This document shows positions 1 through 9,095 of a DNA stretch of 64,000 bases, piece by piece. Each line of letters opens with the position of its first letter. Within the stretch, counting starts at the first letter, position 1. The DNA lies in contig NZ_CYPW01000017.1 of assembly GCF_001458175.1 (NCBI RefSeq), positions 138,881 through 202,880 of the forward strand. The letters are read 5' to 3'. The DNA comes from Shimia marina. Lineage in GTDB: Bacteria > Pseudomonadota > Alphaproteobacteria > Rhodobacterales > Rhodobacteraceae. The notes under the pieces were generated by a model. The model was not told the DNA's origin and searched no databases. It saw only the letters and a program-made list of their open reading frames with translations. A program made the translations under genes and the position numbers.

Positions 1-29
1 AGCGCCCGCAAGATCGTCTTCTCGGCCAT
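1..29 (-). CDS. hemE: Uroporphyrinogen decarboxylase HemE, N-terminal fragment
   Basis: Only nine codons are inside the window. Read on the minus strand from the ATG at 29 they give MAEKTILRA, which resembles the start of Rhodobacterales HemE (decarboxylation of uroporphyrinogen III to coproporphyrinogen III in the cytoplasm). The ATG is preceded by a purine-rich GGAGAGGG ribosome binding site. The head-to-head placement with hemC, the preceding enzyme of the same pathway, is the usual arrangement in this order. With so few residues the call rests mainly on context; it could be another gene. Confidence 0.55.
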
Positions 30-132
30 GGTAACCCTCTCCTGTGTTTCCTGTTCGTGGTCTGGCAACAGCGGCAAGATGTCAAGACCACGGCGCTTGT
101 CAGGACACCCTGTCACAGCTATCCAAGCGCCT

Positions 133-1092
133 ATGACAGTGACTTTGCCCACCCCCGACTCAACGCTGAAAATTGGCACCCGCGGCTCTCCGCTCGCTTT
201 GGCGCAGGCCTACGAAACCCGGCGCAGGTTGATGGCGGCCTTTGACCTCGCAGAAGAGGCCTTCGAGATCGTGGTGATCACCACATCCGGCGATAACGCT
301 CAGCTGATCGCAAAAGACAAACCTCTGAAAGAACTCGGCGGCAAGGGCCTGTTTACAAAGGAAATTGAAGAAGCCCTCAGCGCAGGTCGCATCGACATCG
401 CAGTGCATTCCATGAAGGATATGCCGGTGTTGCAACCCCAAGGTCTTCTGCTCGACACCTATCTGCCGCGTGAAGACACGCGCGATGCCTTTGTCTCGCC
501 AAATCACGCCTCTCTGGCAGATCTGCCTGCGGGGGCAACTGTGGGCACCTCCAGCCTGCGTCGCCGTGCGCAGCTGTTGAATTTTCGCAAAGATCTCAAC
601 GTGGTGGAGTTTCGCGGCAACGTGCAAACCCGCTTGAAGAAGCTCGCGGACAATGTCGCGGATTGCACCTTCCTCGCCATGGCCGGCCTGAACCGTCTGG
701 ACATGGCCCATGTCGCCACAAGCGCAATCGCACCCGAAGATATGCTGCCCGCTGTCGCTCAAGGGGCTATCGGTATTGAACGCCGCGCCGATGATATGAA
801 CACTGCTGCGCTGCTGGAGGCGATTCACGATACGCCAACCGGCCAACGTCTTGCTGCGGAACGCGCTTTCCTGGCCGCACTCGATGGGTCTTGCGAAACC
901 CCCATCGCCGCACTGGCAGAGCTCGACGGCAACACCCTGCGCCTGCGTGGCGAAGTCCTGCGTCCAGACGGCTCGGAAAGCCTCAGCGAAGATCAAACAG
1001 CCCCAATTGAAGACGGCGCAGAGCTTGGAAAAATCATGGCAGGCCAGCTTCTTGCACGTGGCGGTGCCGGTTTCTTTGACTGGCGCGGCTAA
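133..1092 (+). CDS. hemC: Porphobilinogen deaminase (hydroxymethylbilane synthase)
   Basis: HemC polymerises four porphobilinogen molecules into hydroxymethylbilane in the cytosol. The 319-residue product has the family start IGTRGSPLALAQA near residue 15, the KELGGKGLFTKEIE and AVHSMKDMP segments, GTSSLRRRAQL, and LDGSCETP, in which Cys254 is the expected attachment site of the dipyrromethane cofactor. The reading frame stays open upstream to 28, but the upstream residues do not look like HemC, so the ATG at 133 is chosen although no strong Shine-Dalgarno precedes it. It is divergent from hemE and convergent with hemF, sharing a terminator with the latter. Confidence 0.95.
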   Translation: MTVTLPTPDSTLKIGTRGSPLALAQAYETRRRLMAAFDLAEEAFEIVVITTSGDNAQLIAKDKPLKELGGKGLFTKEIEEALSAGRIDIAVHSMKDMPVLQPQGLLLDTYLPREDTRDAFVSPNHASLADLPAGATVGTSSLRRRAQLLNFRKDLNVVEFRGNVQTRLKKLADNVADCTFLAMAGLNRLDMAHVATSAIAPEDMLPAVAQGAIGIERRADDMNTAALLEAIHDTPTGQRLAAERAFLAALDGSCETPIAALAELDGNTLRLRGEVLRPDGSESLSEDQTAPIEDGAELGKIMAGQLLARGGAGFFDWRG

Positions 1093-1115
1093 ACGCGGAT
1101 CCACATGTTTAAATC

Positions 1116-1146
1116 AAAAAAGCGCCGGATTTCTCCGGCGCTTTTT
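1116..1146. terminator. Bidirectional terminator between hemC and hemF
   Basis: A 12-bp perfect inverted repeat (AAAAAGCGCCGG and its complement) around a six-base loop, flanked by A and T runs on both sides. It can end hemC transcripts on the plus strand and hemF transcripts on the minus strand. Confidence 0.9.
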
Positions 1147-1149
1147 CTA

Positions 1150-2043
1150 TCAGATCCACTTTGCAAGTGGCGGCAGGCTCATCAAAACCGCATTGGCGTC
1201 ATGCCCGGTTTCCAGCCCAAATTTCGTCCCCCGATCATAGACCAAATTGTATTCCGCATAGAGACCACGATGCACCAGCTGCGCCTCTTTCTCTGCATCC
1301 CCAAAGGATTGCACCCGGCGCTTTTCAATCAGCGGCAGGAACGCAGGCAAAAAGGCCCGCCCGATGTCTTGGATAAAGACGAAATCCGCCGCCCAGTCAC
1401 CGCTGTTGTGATCATCAAGGAAAATCCCGCCCACGCCACGCGCACGATTGCGATGCGGAATATAGAAATACTCATCCGCCCAGGCTTTAAGCCGTGGGTA
1501 GTGGGCTGTTCCGTGCCGATCGCAATGGGCTTTCTGCACACTGTGGAAATGCGCCGTATCTGCCTCATATTCCAAACAGGGGTTCAGATCAGAACCGCCG
1601 CCAAACCACCAGCCATGTGGCGTCCAGAACATTCGCGTGTTCATGTGAACTGCCGGACAATGCGGGTTCTGCATATGCGCCACCAGACTGATGCCTGACG
1701 CCCAGAACCGAGAGTCATCTTTCATGCCTGGCAGCCCTTTGCGCGCCGCCATGGCCATCTGCGCCCGCTCTCCCAACTGGCCATAAACCGTGGAGACATT
1801 CACGCCAACTTTTTCAAAAACACGCCCGCCGCGCATCACAGACATAAGGCCGCCGCCCGCATCCTCCCCATCTGCACCGGCGCGTTTCGTTTCTGTGACT
1901 TCGAACCGGCCTGCGGCCTGATCCGCAAAGGGGCCTTCCGAGTGGCTATCCTCAAGCCCTTCAAAAGCCGCAACAATCTCATCACGTAATGTGCGAAACC
2001 ACGTGCTGGCTGTTTGCTTTTCCGTTTCCATGGATGCGCTCAT
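1150..2043 (-). CDS. hemF: Oxygen-dependent coproporphyrinogen III oxidase
   Basis: HemF oxidatively decarboxylates coproporphyrinogen III to protoporphyrinogen IX using O2. The 297-residue product contains the family core, including NPHCPAVHMNTRMF, the WWFGGGSDLNP stretch and FDDHNSGD-like segments, with a C-terminal GLETGHDANAVLMSLPP. Start chosen at ATG 2043 because GAGGAGGGGC lies just upstream; an in-frame start at 2082 has no such site. It is probably the last gene of a minus-strand run clpS-rsmC-SDR-hemF. The oxygen-independent counterpart hemN is also in the window, so the cell can make heme with or without O2. Confidence 0.94.
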   Translation of the reverse strand: MSASMETEKQTASTWFRTLRDEIVAAFEGLEDSHSEGPFADQAAGRFEVTETKRAGADGEDAGGGLMSVMRGGRVFEKVGVNVSTVYGQLGERAQMAMAARKGLPGMKDDSRFWASGISLVAHMQNPHCPAVHMNTRMFWTPHGWWFGGGSDLNPCLEYEADTAHFHSVQKAHCDRHGTAHYPRLKAWADEYFYIPHRNRARGVGGIFLDDHNSGDWAADFVFIQDIGRAFLPAFLPLIEKRRVQSFGDAEKEAQLVHRGLYAEYNLVYDRGTKFGLETGHDANAVLMSLPPLAKWI

Positions 2044-2090
2044 CCGCCCCTCCTCCGTTCTTCGCCGCGTCTTACAAAGCAAGCTTTGTT

Positions 2091-2891
2091 CTAATGTGCC
2101 GGCGTGCTGACCGTGTCCAGCAGTGAGCGACCACCGTCAACGGTCACGATCTGCCCTGTCATGAAACCCGAAGCCTCTGAGGACAAAAACTGTATCGCAT
2201 CCGCCAATTCACCCGGCGCCGCAATACGCCCCAGTGGCGTGTGTTGCTCGATTTCATTACGGCAATCGCGATTGTCTTTCAGCGCGGTTTGCAAGCTTGC
2301 GGACATCACGGATCCAATCGCCACCGCATTCACGCGGATACGTTCCGGCGCCAGAGCCACAGCCAAAGCACGCGTCATCTGATCCAACGCGGCCGTCGCA
2401 ACGGAATAGCCAAGCAGATCCGGCTGAGAGCGTTGGGCAGCAATGGAAGAGAGGTTCACAATCGTACCCGCACTGCCCTCTTCTTTGCCCTCGGCCTGTT
2501 TGATCATCCGCTTGGCCACGATCTGGCTTAACTTGAGCGATGTCATCAGGTTCTGCTGCAACATCAGCTCAACGGATTCATCATCCGGATCCAACGGATC
2601 GCTGGTCGTCACCTGACGACAGCCGTTGATCAGGATATCTACCTGATCGAAGGCATCAATCGTCGCCGAAATCAAATTGTTGATCGTTAACTTTTCGCGC
2701 AGATCCCCCGCAAAATAACGCACATTGCCTTCTTCTGGTCGTTCCCCAAACTCCGAACACAGGCTTTTCTCATCCAAATCCGCAAACATGACATTCGCAC
2801 CATGTTCCAAGAAATGCCGCCCGACAGCGAGGCCGATACCATTGGCCGACCCCGTGATGATGGCCGTCTTACCTGAAATAGAAAATGACAT
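2091..2891 (-). CDS. SDR-family protein lacking the catalytic lysine
   Basis: A 266-residue short-chain dehydrogenase/reductase fold. The cofactor motif TGSANGIG is at residues 13-20, the NVMFADLD strand near 33-40 ends in Asp as in NAD-preferring members, and Ser149 and Tyr162 sit in the usual places. However, the YxxxK motif reads YSVAT: position 166 is Thr (codon ACG) instead of the catalytic Lys. The C-terminal MTGQIVTVDGG is typical. It lies 47 bp upstream of hemF and 45 bp downstream of rsmC on the same strand. It may be a binding or regulatory SDR, or an enzyme using another proton relay; the substrate is unknown. Confidence 0.85.
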   Translation of the reverse strand: MSFSISGKTAIITGSANGIGLAVGRHFLEHGANVMFADLDEKSLCSEFGERPEEGNVRYFAGDLREKLTINNLISATIDAFDQVDILINGCRQVTTSDPLDPDDESVELMLQQNLMTSLKLSQIVAKRMIKQAEGKEEGSAGTIVNLSSIAAQRSQPDLLGYSVATAALDQMTRALAVALAPERIRVNAVAIGSVMSASLQTALKDNRDCRNEIEQHTPLGRIAAPGELADAIQFLSSEASGFMTGQIVTVDGGRSLLDTVSTPAH

Positions 2892-2936
2892 TCACGATCC
2901 CCATAACGCTGTCACAATTGTCAAACAAAGTCTGTT

Positions 2937-3923
2937 TCACCCACGTGTGCGGCTTGGTCGTTGCGCCTGCAAAACTTTGAAGCGTGTGTCGCCAGCAACT
3001 TCTTCGACCTGCTGAAACGCCTCTCTTAGCGTAGCTTCATAAGGCAAATGCCGGTTTGCCACCATAAAGAGTTGGCCCGTGGGCGCCAACATCTTGGCAG
3101 CGGCCAAAATAAAGGCTTTTCCAAGATCGGGTTCCGCTTTGCGTCCGGTGTGAAACGGTGGGTTCATCACAACCGTATCCACCCGGTGGCCAGGTTTAAA
3201 GTTGGTCGCATCAGACCAATGAAACTGGGCCCGTGCGTCTTTCACATTGGTGCGGGCACATTCCAGAGCAACGTGATCCGCCTCAACCAAATGCATCACC
3301 TCAACACCATCACGCGCGGCCACATGGCGTGACAGAAATCCCCAGCCAGCGCCAAGATCCGCCACAACACGCCCAAGTTTGTTCGGCAGGCTTGCCACCA
3401 AAAGCTGAGACGCCGGATCAATGCCATCGGCACTGAAGACACCGGGGCGGGTTTCAAAGCCCTCATCGATCTGGCGCGCAGGCCCCGCGCGCCAATCTTC
3501 AAAGTCTCCCCCAGAAAACCAGAACAGGCGGCCATGCGCCTTGGCAAAGCTCCCAAGCACCTCGCCTCGCTTACGACATTCTTTGTAGAGACTGTCGACG
3601 CCATCCGTCTTCTGGCCATCGACAATGACAATATCAGCAACCTGCGCAGCGCGAGCAATCAGATCGCGCGCCTGCGCTTTGGCCCGCGGGACAACCACAA
3701 TAGCGGCAGCATATGTGCCAGGCTCTTCTGCGACCTTTGCGGCATAGCCAGCCGCCTCAAAGGTATCAAAATCAGGTTTTAACGGTTGGATGACATCGCA
3801 TCTCTCACGCGGCAGCAAGCTGAGATCATAACCAACGCGTGGGGCGAAAACGGCCAAGCGGCCCTCCGCAGGAAGGGACAGGCCGTGCTCTTCAACGGCC
3901 AAAGACAATCTATTGTGAGACAT
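2937..3923 (-). CDS. rsmC: 16S rRNA (guanine1207-N2)-methyltransferase RsmC-type
   Basis: A 328-residue SAM-dependent methyltransferase. The N-terminal half is the degenerate methyltransferase-like domain of RsmC/RlmG proteins; the C-terminal half has the SAM-binding VADLGAGWGFLS motif and the catalytic NPPFH tetrad region at residues 254-258, typical of N2-guanine methylation. By family it would methylate G1207 of helix 34 in the 30S subunit. It follows clpS by 27 bp and precedes the SDR gene by 45 bp on the same strand. RlmG is a possible alternative specificity, but length and layout fit RsmC. Confidence 0.82.
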   Translation of the reverse strand: MSHNRLSLAVEEHGLSLPAEGRLAVFAPRVGYDLSLLPRERCDVIQPLKPDFDTFEAAGYAAKVAEEPGTYAAAIVVVPRAKAQARDLIARAAQVADIVIVDGQKTDGVDSLYKECRKRGEVLGSFAKAHGRLFWFSGGDFEDWRAGPARQIDEGFETRPGVFSADGIDPASQLLVASLPNKLGRVVADLGAGWGFLSRHVAARDGVEVMHLVEADHVALECARTNVKDARAQFHWSDATNFKPGHRVDTVVMNPPFHTGRKAEPDLGKAFILAAAKMLAPTGQLFMVANRHLPYEATLREAFQQVEEVAGDTRFKVLQAQRPSRTRG

Positions 3924-3934
3924 CGCTCTTCGGA

Positions 3935-3952
3935 GATCGGCCTACGCCGATC
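3935..3952 (-). terminator. Hairpin at the clpS stop codon
   Basis: A 7-bp perfect stem (GATCGGC/GCCGATC) with a four-base loop overlaps the end of clpS and lies just upstream of rsmC. No T run follows, so it may weaken or process readthrough from clpS into rsmC instead of ending transcription. Confidence 0.35.
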
Positions 3953-4268
3953 ACTCCTTCTCCATGGTGCATTGCAATGGATGTTGATGACGTTGTGCCA
4001 AATCCATCACCTGCGTGACTTTGGTTTCCGCAATTTCATGGCTGAACACGCCAACGACGGCCACACCTTTCTTGTGCACCGTAAGCATGATTTCAAACGC
4101 CTGAGCGTGGGTCATGCCAAAAAAGCGCTCCAGCACATGCACGACAAACTCCATCGGAGTATAGTCATCGTTCAGCAGCAACACCTTGTACAAAGGTGGT
4201 TTTTTGGTGCGCACACGTGTTTCCAGTGCGACCCCAACGTCTCCGCCGTCGTCATCACCCATCGTCAT
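3951..4268 (-). CDS. clpS: ATP-dependent Clp protease adaptor ClpS
   Basis: ClpS binds N-degron substrates and delivers them to ClpAP. The product (105 residues) carries the conserved core [18 protein letters not shown], with the NDDYTPM substrate-binding segment, and the [12 protein letters not shown] and EIAETKV segments, ending in [10 protein letters not shown]. Start chosen at ATG 4268, which has GGGAA about seven bases upstream; ATG 4262 and ATG 4289 are in-frame alternatives. It is the first gene of the minus-strand series and is divergent from the HAD hydrolase. ClpA is not in this window. Confidence 0.93.
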   Translation of the reverse strand: MTMGDDDGGDVGVALETRVRTKKPPLYKVLLLNDDYTPMEFVVHVLERFFGMTHAQAFEIMLTVHKKGVAVVGVFSHEIAETKVTQVMDLAQRHQHPLQCTMEKE

Positions 4269-4376
4269 TTGTACGTTCCCAAAAGGCATATTCACAAGAA
4301 TCCGGTCTGTGGTTTGCTGTTTATATAGCCTGAAGATGGAATTAGAAAAGAGGTCTGCAACAATCGGAAGTTTTTC

Positions 4377-5075
4377 ATGCCAGTTTCCCTCACCACCGTG
4401 GCTTTTGATGCAGATGATACGTTGTGGCATACAGAACGGTTTTTTCGCCTCACGCAGGCACATTTCGCAGATTTGCTTGCGGACTACACCGAACCCGAGC
4501 ACCTGCACGAACGCCTCTTGGAGGCGGAGCGCAGAAACGTTGGGCACTACGGCTTTGGCATCAAAGGTTTTGTATTGTCCATGATCGAAACCGCAATTGA
4601 GGTCACAGAAGAAACTGTTCCAGCCTCTGTGATCTCGGAACTGATGGCCTGCGGACGCGATATGCTGGCCCATCCGATTGACCTTCTGCCAGGCGCCGGT
4701 GACGTTGTGGAAACGCTTTCCAAATCTCACAGGCTCCTATTGATCACCAAGGGTGACCTTCTGGATCAGGAACGCAAGTTGGCGCAGTCTGGTCTTGGGG
4801 ATTTTTTCGATTGGGTGGAAATTGTCAGCCACAAAACTCCGGCAATCTATGAGCGAACATTCACCCAACATGCAGAGGGCCCACAACACGCCATGATGAT
4901 CGGCGACTCGCTGCGGTCTGACATCCTACCAGCGCTGAGCGTGGGAAGCTGGGCTGTACATGTTCCCAATGGCCCTGCATGGGCCTTAGAGCAAGCAGAA
5001 GTGCCAAAAAATCATGCACGCTTTGTGGCTCTTTCATCACTGTCCGATGTTTTGTCACATATCGCAAATCTCTGA
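4377..5075 (+). CDS. HAD-family hydrolase
   Basis: A 232-residue haloacid-dehalogenase-superfamily protein. Motif I is FDADDTLW (nucleophile Asp11, acid Asp13), motif II is LLITKGD (Thr), the conserved lysine lies near VSHKTP, and motif IV is [11 protein letters not shown] helical cap lies between motifs I and II, so it is a subfamily I phosphatase-like protein of unknown substrate. The ATG at 4377 is preceded by GGAAG. It is divergent from clpS, with a 108-bp shared promoter region, and precedes the carboxypeptidase gene. Confidence 0.85.
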   Translation: MPVSLTTVAFDADDTLWHTERFFRLTQAHFADLLADYTEPEHLHERLLEAERRNVGHYGFGIKGFVLSMIETAIEVTEETVPASVISELMACGRDMLAHPIDLLPGAGDVVETLSKSHRLLLITKGDLLDQERKLAQSGLGDFFDWVEIVSHKTPAIYERTFTQHAEGPQHAMMIGDSLRSDILPALSVGSWAVHVPNGPAWALEQAEVPKNHARFVALSSLSDVLSHIANL

Positions 5076-5267
5076 TCTTACCCGATGAGAACAAGTCTTG
5101 TGGCTATTGCAAACAAGGCCACAAGATCCTCTCACGAAGGTGATCCCAGCGGACGACACTCTGGAAACAGAGACTTTATTCGTTTGAGTGCCTGTGCTAG
5201 CGTCATCCCAATAATTAAGGTTAGACCGAAAAATCGGCGGCCAGAGGCAGATATAAGGGCAGTTCAA

Positions 5268-6656
5268 GTGAAGGCTCGGCGCAAACAGCCGGCCCGATTC
5301 GGGCTATTTTTCATGACGCTTGCGTTCTGTGTTGCATTGGCACCTGTAGTGTCTTTTGCAGCGCCCTATGCGGCGATGGTCATTGATGCACGCAATGGCA
5401 AAGTGTTGCACAGCCGCAACGCGGATACACGACTGCACCCAGCTTCGCTGACAAAGATGATGACGCTCTACATCGCCTTTGAAGCTGTCGAGAACGGTGA
5501 AATCAGTCTCGATACCAAAGTTAAGATTTCCAAAAATGCCGCAGCAGAGCCCCCCTCTAAACTCGGGTTGGTCGCAGGGCAGCGTATTGCCCTCCGTTAT
5601 CTTATCCGCGCCGCAGCTGTAAAATCCGCCAATGATGCGGCCACCGCCATTGGCGAAGCGCTGGAAGGATCGGAGGCCGCTTTTGCGCGCCGAATGAACC
5701 GCACAGCAAAGGCCCTTGGCATGTCCAACACGACGTTCAAAAACGCACATGGCCTTACGGAAAGCGGGCATATGTCCACAGCGCGCGACATGACAACGCT
5801 GGGGCGTCACGTGCTCTATGATTATCCGGATTACTACAATCTCTTCTCCCGCCGCTCCACAAGTGCGGGCATCAAGACAGTCAACAATACAAACCGTCGC
5901 CTTCTGGCTGCCTACAGAGGAGCCGACGGAATCAAAACCGGTTACACCCGTGCCGCAGGTTTCAACCTCGTGGCCTCCGCTGAACGTGGCAACAAACGCG
6001 TGATCGCAACGGTCTTTGGCGGGCGCTCAACCGCGACACGCAACGCCCGCGTGGCCGAGCTTCTTGATATGGGTTTCACCAGATCTGCAAGCCGTGTGGC
6101 CCTGCGCAAGCCGGATGTCCCGAATTATCAGGGCACAGTCAAACCTGCGGGTAAAACGATCCGCGTTGCGACTGCCGTCAAAAAGTCTCTACGTCCGGTT
6201 CTGCGCCCAACACAAGCGACCGAACAACAGGCACCCGTGGTTGCTGATGCAACCACAGCGGATACCACATTGGTCGCAAGTGCCACGGTGATTGAGCACG
6301 ATATCCAATCCGCTCTGTTGCAAGCTCAGGAAGATGGCAGCATCACGCTCGCCAGCCTCAAAGAAGAGCCGACACCGCCGCCCGAGCCCAAAGTTGTCAC
6401 CCGAATTTCCACCGCCGGTGGACGTCATTGGGGCATCAATGTCGGCCGCTACAACAGCCGCTATGCCGCCGAAAAAATGTTGCTGAAAACGGCTCTGGCG
6501 GAGATGGCGACACTGGATGGCAGCTTGCGCAAAGTAGAGAAAAACTCACGCGGCTTTGAAGCGAACTTCTTAGGGCTGTCCAAAGACACTGCGGATCTTG
6601 CCTGCCGTCGCCTACAGGCGCGCCAAATCACCTGCTACACGCTCGGTCCGAGCTGA
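5268..6656 (+). CDS. D-alanyl-D-alanine carboxypeptidase with SPOR domain
   Basis: A periplasmic penicillin-binding protein that trims the terminal D-Ala of peptidoglycan stem peptides. With a GTG start at 5268 (AAGGGC upstream) the 462-residue product begins with a signal peptide: basic KARRKQPAR then a hydrophobic stretch ending near residue 31. Active-site motifs are SLTK (Ser60-Lys63), SAN (120-122) and KTG (223-225). After a Thr/Pro/Ala-rich linker, residues about 384-460 form a SPOR domain that should bind denuded glycan at the septum. An ATG at 5313 would cut the signal peptide and an ATG at 5085 would extend it unnaturally. Confidence 0.9.
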   Translation: MKARRKQPARFGLFFMTLAFCVALAPVVSFAAPYAAMVIDARNGKVLHSRNADTRLHPASLTKMMTLYIAFEAVENGEISLDTKVKISKNAAAEPPSKLGLVAGQRIALRYLIRAAAVKSANDAATAIGEALEGSEAAFARRMNRTAKALGMSNTTFKNAHGLTESGHMSTARDMTTLGRHVLYDYPDYYNLFSRRSTSAGIKTVNNTNRRLLAAYRGADGIKTGYTRAAGFNLVASAERGNKRVIATVFGGRSTATRNARVAELLDMGFTRSASRVALRKPDVPNYQGTVKPAGKTIRVATAVKKSLRPVLRPTQATEQQAPVVADATTADTTLVASATVIEHDIQSALLQAQEDGSITLASLKEEPTPPPEPKVVTRISTAGGRHWGINVGRYNSRYAAEKMLLKTALAEMATLDGSLRKVEKNSRGFEANFLGLSKDTADLACRRLQARQITCYTLGPS

Positions 6657-6679
6657 TCGCCTTGAGAACACGCTAAAAT

Positions 6680-6718
6680 CAAAACGCCTTCCACTGCGAC
6701 AACAGGGAAGGCGTTTTG
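6680..6718. terminator. Terminator between the carboxypeptidase and ccoS
   Basis: A 13-bp perfect inverted repeat (CAAAACGCCTTCC and complement) with a 13-base loop. The A/T-rich ends let it act on both strands, ending the carboxypeptidase gene (plus) and the ccoGHIS operon (minus). Confidence 0.85.
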
Positions 6719-6739
6719 CTATGTATAATCCCATCGCGC

Positions 6740-6898
6740 CTACTGCTTGGGCCGGTCATCATATTGACCCGATAAAATACGCTGCGCATCCCCTTCCGGG
6801 TCATCATATTGATTGGACCTCACAGTATAGAGAAACGCCAACAGGCCAACGCCCCCCAACAGGAGCGAAATAGGGATCAAGTAGGAAAGAACCTGCAT
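6740..6898 (-). CDS. ccoS: cbb3 oxidase maturation protein CcoS
   Basis: A 52-residue protein, MQVLSYLIPISLLLG at its start, with one N-terminal membrane helix (residues about 3-24), then a short acidic tail. This is the size and pattern of CcoS/FixS, which is needed to insert heme b and copper cofactors into CcoN. The tail contains QYDD twice (residues 30-33 and 45-48). Stop TAG at 6740. It begins four bases beyond the end of ccoI, completing the ccoGHIS order. Confidence 0.9.
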   Translation of the reverse strand: MQVLSYLIPISLLLGGVGLLAFLYTVRSNQYDDPEGDAQRILSGQYDDRPKQ

Positions 6899-6902
6899 TG
6901 TA

Positions 6903-9092
6903 TTACCTTAGTCGGAGCGCGTTCAGCGATACTGTAATAGACGACAAAGACATCGCCAAGGCAGCGATCAGAGGGGTTGCCAGCCCGACGACAGCCAAAG
7001 GCACCGCGATCACATTGTACACAGTGGCAATGCGGAAATTTTCGCGAATACGGCGTGTGGCACTCTGTGCGGTGTCAATTGCGGTTGGAATGGGCGACAG
7101 GTCGCCGCCGAGCAGGACAATATCGGAAGCCACGCGTGCTGCATCCAAAGCGGAGGCTGGTGATATGGAGACATGTGCCGCCGCCAAAGCGGCCGTATCG
7201 TTGAGACCATCCCCAACCATCAGAACATGACGGCCTTCTTGAGTGAATGCCTGTACACGTTTGGCCTTATCTGCTGGCAGCGCCTCCGCAACCCAGCGTT
7301 TGATCCCCAAGCGCAACGCAAGCGCCTCAACCGCACCTGCCGTATCGCCGGAAATCAACACGACCTCCTTACCCGACTTCTGAAGCACCTTAACGGCCTC
7401 CTCTGCGCCAGCGCGCAACGCATCAGCAAAGAAAAACCCACGCGCAGGCTGATCCCCCACAGACAAATATGCCGCCGTCCGATCACCGGCCTGTGCGCCG
7501 ACCCAACTGGCACGCCCAAGACGTACAAGCTGTCCGTCCATGCGCCCCTGTGTGCCATACCCCGGGACTTCCTCAATGTCGCTCACCCGCGCGGGACGGA
7601 TCCCCGCCGCTTGCGCCGCTTTGCTCAAAGCCATGCTGAGCGGATGTGCCGAGCCCAGAGCAAGCGCCAAGGCGACGCCTAACTGTTCGTTGGAGAACTC
7701 TTCTAAATTGGTGAGCTCCGGCGTGCCTGCGGTCAAAGTGCCCGTTTTGTCAAACACCACTGTATCGACCTGCGCCATACGCTCCAGCGCGGTGCTATGC
7801 TTGATGAGCATGCCTTTGCGAAACAAGCGCCCAGACGCAGCCGTGGTCACAGCAGGCACCGCCAACCCCAAAGCACAGGGGCACGTGATAATCAGAACCG
7901 CTGCCGCAATGTTCAGCGCAGTGCGTACATCAAAGGTGTAGAGGTACCACCCAAGAAAGCTCAACGCTGATAGGATGTGGACGCCGGGCGCATAGAGTTT
8001 GGCGGCCTTATCCGCTAGGGACGTGTAGTTGGAACGGCCCGCCTCAGCCACGGCCACCAGATCTGCCATACGATGCAAGCTGGTCTGTTCCCCAACCGCA
8101 CTGGCGCGGATCAGAAGGGGGCCTGTCAGGTTGACTTCCCCCGCACTGACATGTTGACCCGGCTGCGCAAAGACAGGAACTGTCTCCCCTGTCAGAAGGG
8201 AGCGATCCAATTCAGATTGCCCTTCTATGATCTCGCCATCAACAGGCATGCGCCCGCCCGGCCGCACCTGGATCACATCACCTACCTTAAGGTCCCTGAC
8301 AGCAACCGTCTCCTCGTCGCCATCCACAATTCGAATGGCCCGCGGCACCTCAAGTGCGGCCAGTTCCTCAGCAGCAGAACGCGCTACGGCACGCGTGCGA
8401 TGATCCAGATAGCGCCCAGCCAGCAGAAAAAACACCAAGGTCAGAGCCGCGTCAAAATAGGCGTGTTCCCCTGACAAAGAGGTTTCCCAAAGGGACGTCA
8501 CAACAGCCAGAAGAATAGCCAAAACGATCGGCACATCCATGTTCAGACGCCGGTGCTTCAACGCACTCCAAGCATGCGTGAAAAACGGTTTGCCTGAAAA
8601 AACAATTGTCGGCAGTGCGATGGCGGCCGAAATCCAGTGGAACATATCCCGTGTCGCAGTTTCTGCACCCGACCACACGGAAACAGAGAGCAACATCACA
8701 TTCATGGAGGCAAACCCAGCAACCGCGAGACGCATCAGCAGATCACGCCCGGCCTTGTCTGCCTCAGTGGCGCTTAGCGTACCAGCATCCAGTTCATGGG
8801 CTTCATAGCCAATTTTTTCCAGCGTTTTCGCGAGGTCCTCAGCGGAAACCCCAGCCTCCGCTTCAACGGAAGCCCGCTTGAGCGTCAGATTAACCCGTGC
8901 AGAGGTCACCCCGGGGTGCGCGGTCAACGCGCCTTCCACCGTTGCAATACAAGCGGCGCAATGCACGCCGGGCACCGAAAGTGCGATACGCGCATCTTCT
9001 TGTTGCAAGGCATTTTCCGCCAGCGCCTCTGCCGCAGGAGCGGCGTCACAGGCTGGACAGGCAGAAAGCCCCGGGCGCAATGCTGCTGTCAC
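6903..9092 (-). CDS. ccoI: Copper-exporting P1B ATPase CcoI (FixI)
   Basis: A 729-residue heavy-metal P-type ATPase thought to deliver copper for the CuB centre of cbb3 oxidase. An N-terminal CPAC pair (12-15) precedes a heavy-metal-associated domain with CAAC at 45-48. The membrane CPC motif appears in TCPCALGLAVP, the phosphorylated aspartate is Asp448 in DKTGTLT, followed by the SAHPLSMAL histidine-proline motif, TGET in the actuator region and GDGLND near 627. It lies between ccoH (3-bp gap) and ccoS (4-bp gap). As a cco-cluster CopA2-type member it should act in slow export for assembly, not detoxification. Confidence 0.95.
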   Translation of the reverse strand: MTAALRPGLSACPACDAAPAAEALAENALQQEDARIALSVPGVHCAACIATVEGALTAHPGVTSARVNLTLKRASVEAEAGVSAEDLAKTLEKIGYEAHELDAGTLSATEADKAGRDLLMRLAVAGFASMNVMLLSVSVWSGAETATRDMFHWISAAIALPTIVFSGKPFFTHAWSALKHRRLNMDVPIVLAILLAVVTSLWETSLSGEHAYFDAALTLVFFLLAGRYLDHRTRAVARSAAEELAALEVPRAIRIVDGDEETVAVRDLKVGDVIQVRPGGRMPVDGEIIEGQSELDRSLLTGETVPVFAQPGQHVSAGEVNLTGPLLIRASAVGEQTSLHRMADLVAVAEAGRSNYTSLADKAAKLYAPGVHILSALSFLGWYLYTFDVRTALNIAAAVLIITCPCALGLAVPAVTTAASGRLFRKGMLIKHSTALERMAQVDTVVFDKTGTLTAGTPELTNLEEFSNEQLGVALALALGSAHPLSMALSKAAQAAGIRPARVSDIEEVPGYGTQGRMDGQLVRLGRASWVGAQAGDRTAAYLSVGDQPARGFFFADALRAGAEEAVKVLQKSGKEVVLISGDTAGAVEALALRLGIKRWVAEALPADKAKRVQAFTQEGRHVLMVGDGLNDTAALAAAHVSISPASALDAARVASDIVLLGGDLSPIPTAIDTAQSATRRIRENFRIATVYNVIAVPLAVVGLATPLIAALAMSLSSITVSLNALRLR

Positions 9093-9095
9093 GGA

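Noticed and set aside
160-1104. 314-codon minus-strand open frame
   Set aside because: Antisense to hemC; Cys/Gln-rich shadow.
5085-5267. Longer N-terminus for the carboxypeptidase
   Set aside because: ATG 5085 would bury the signal peptide behind 61 residues; GTG 5268 has a ribosome site and a normal signal peptide.
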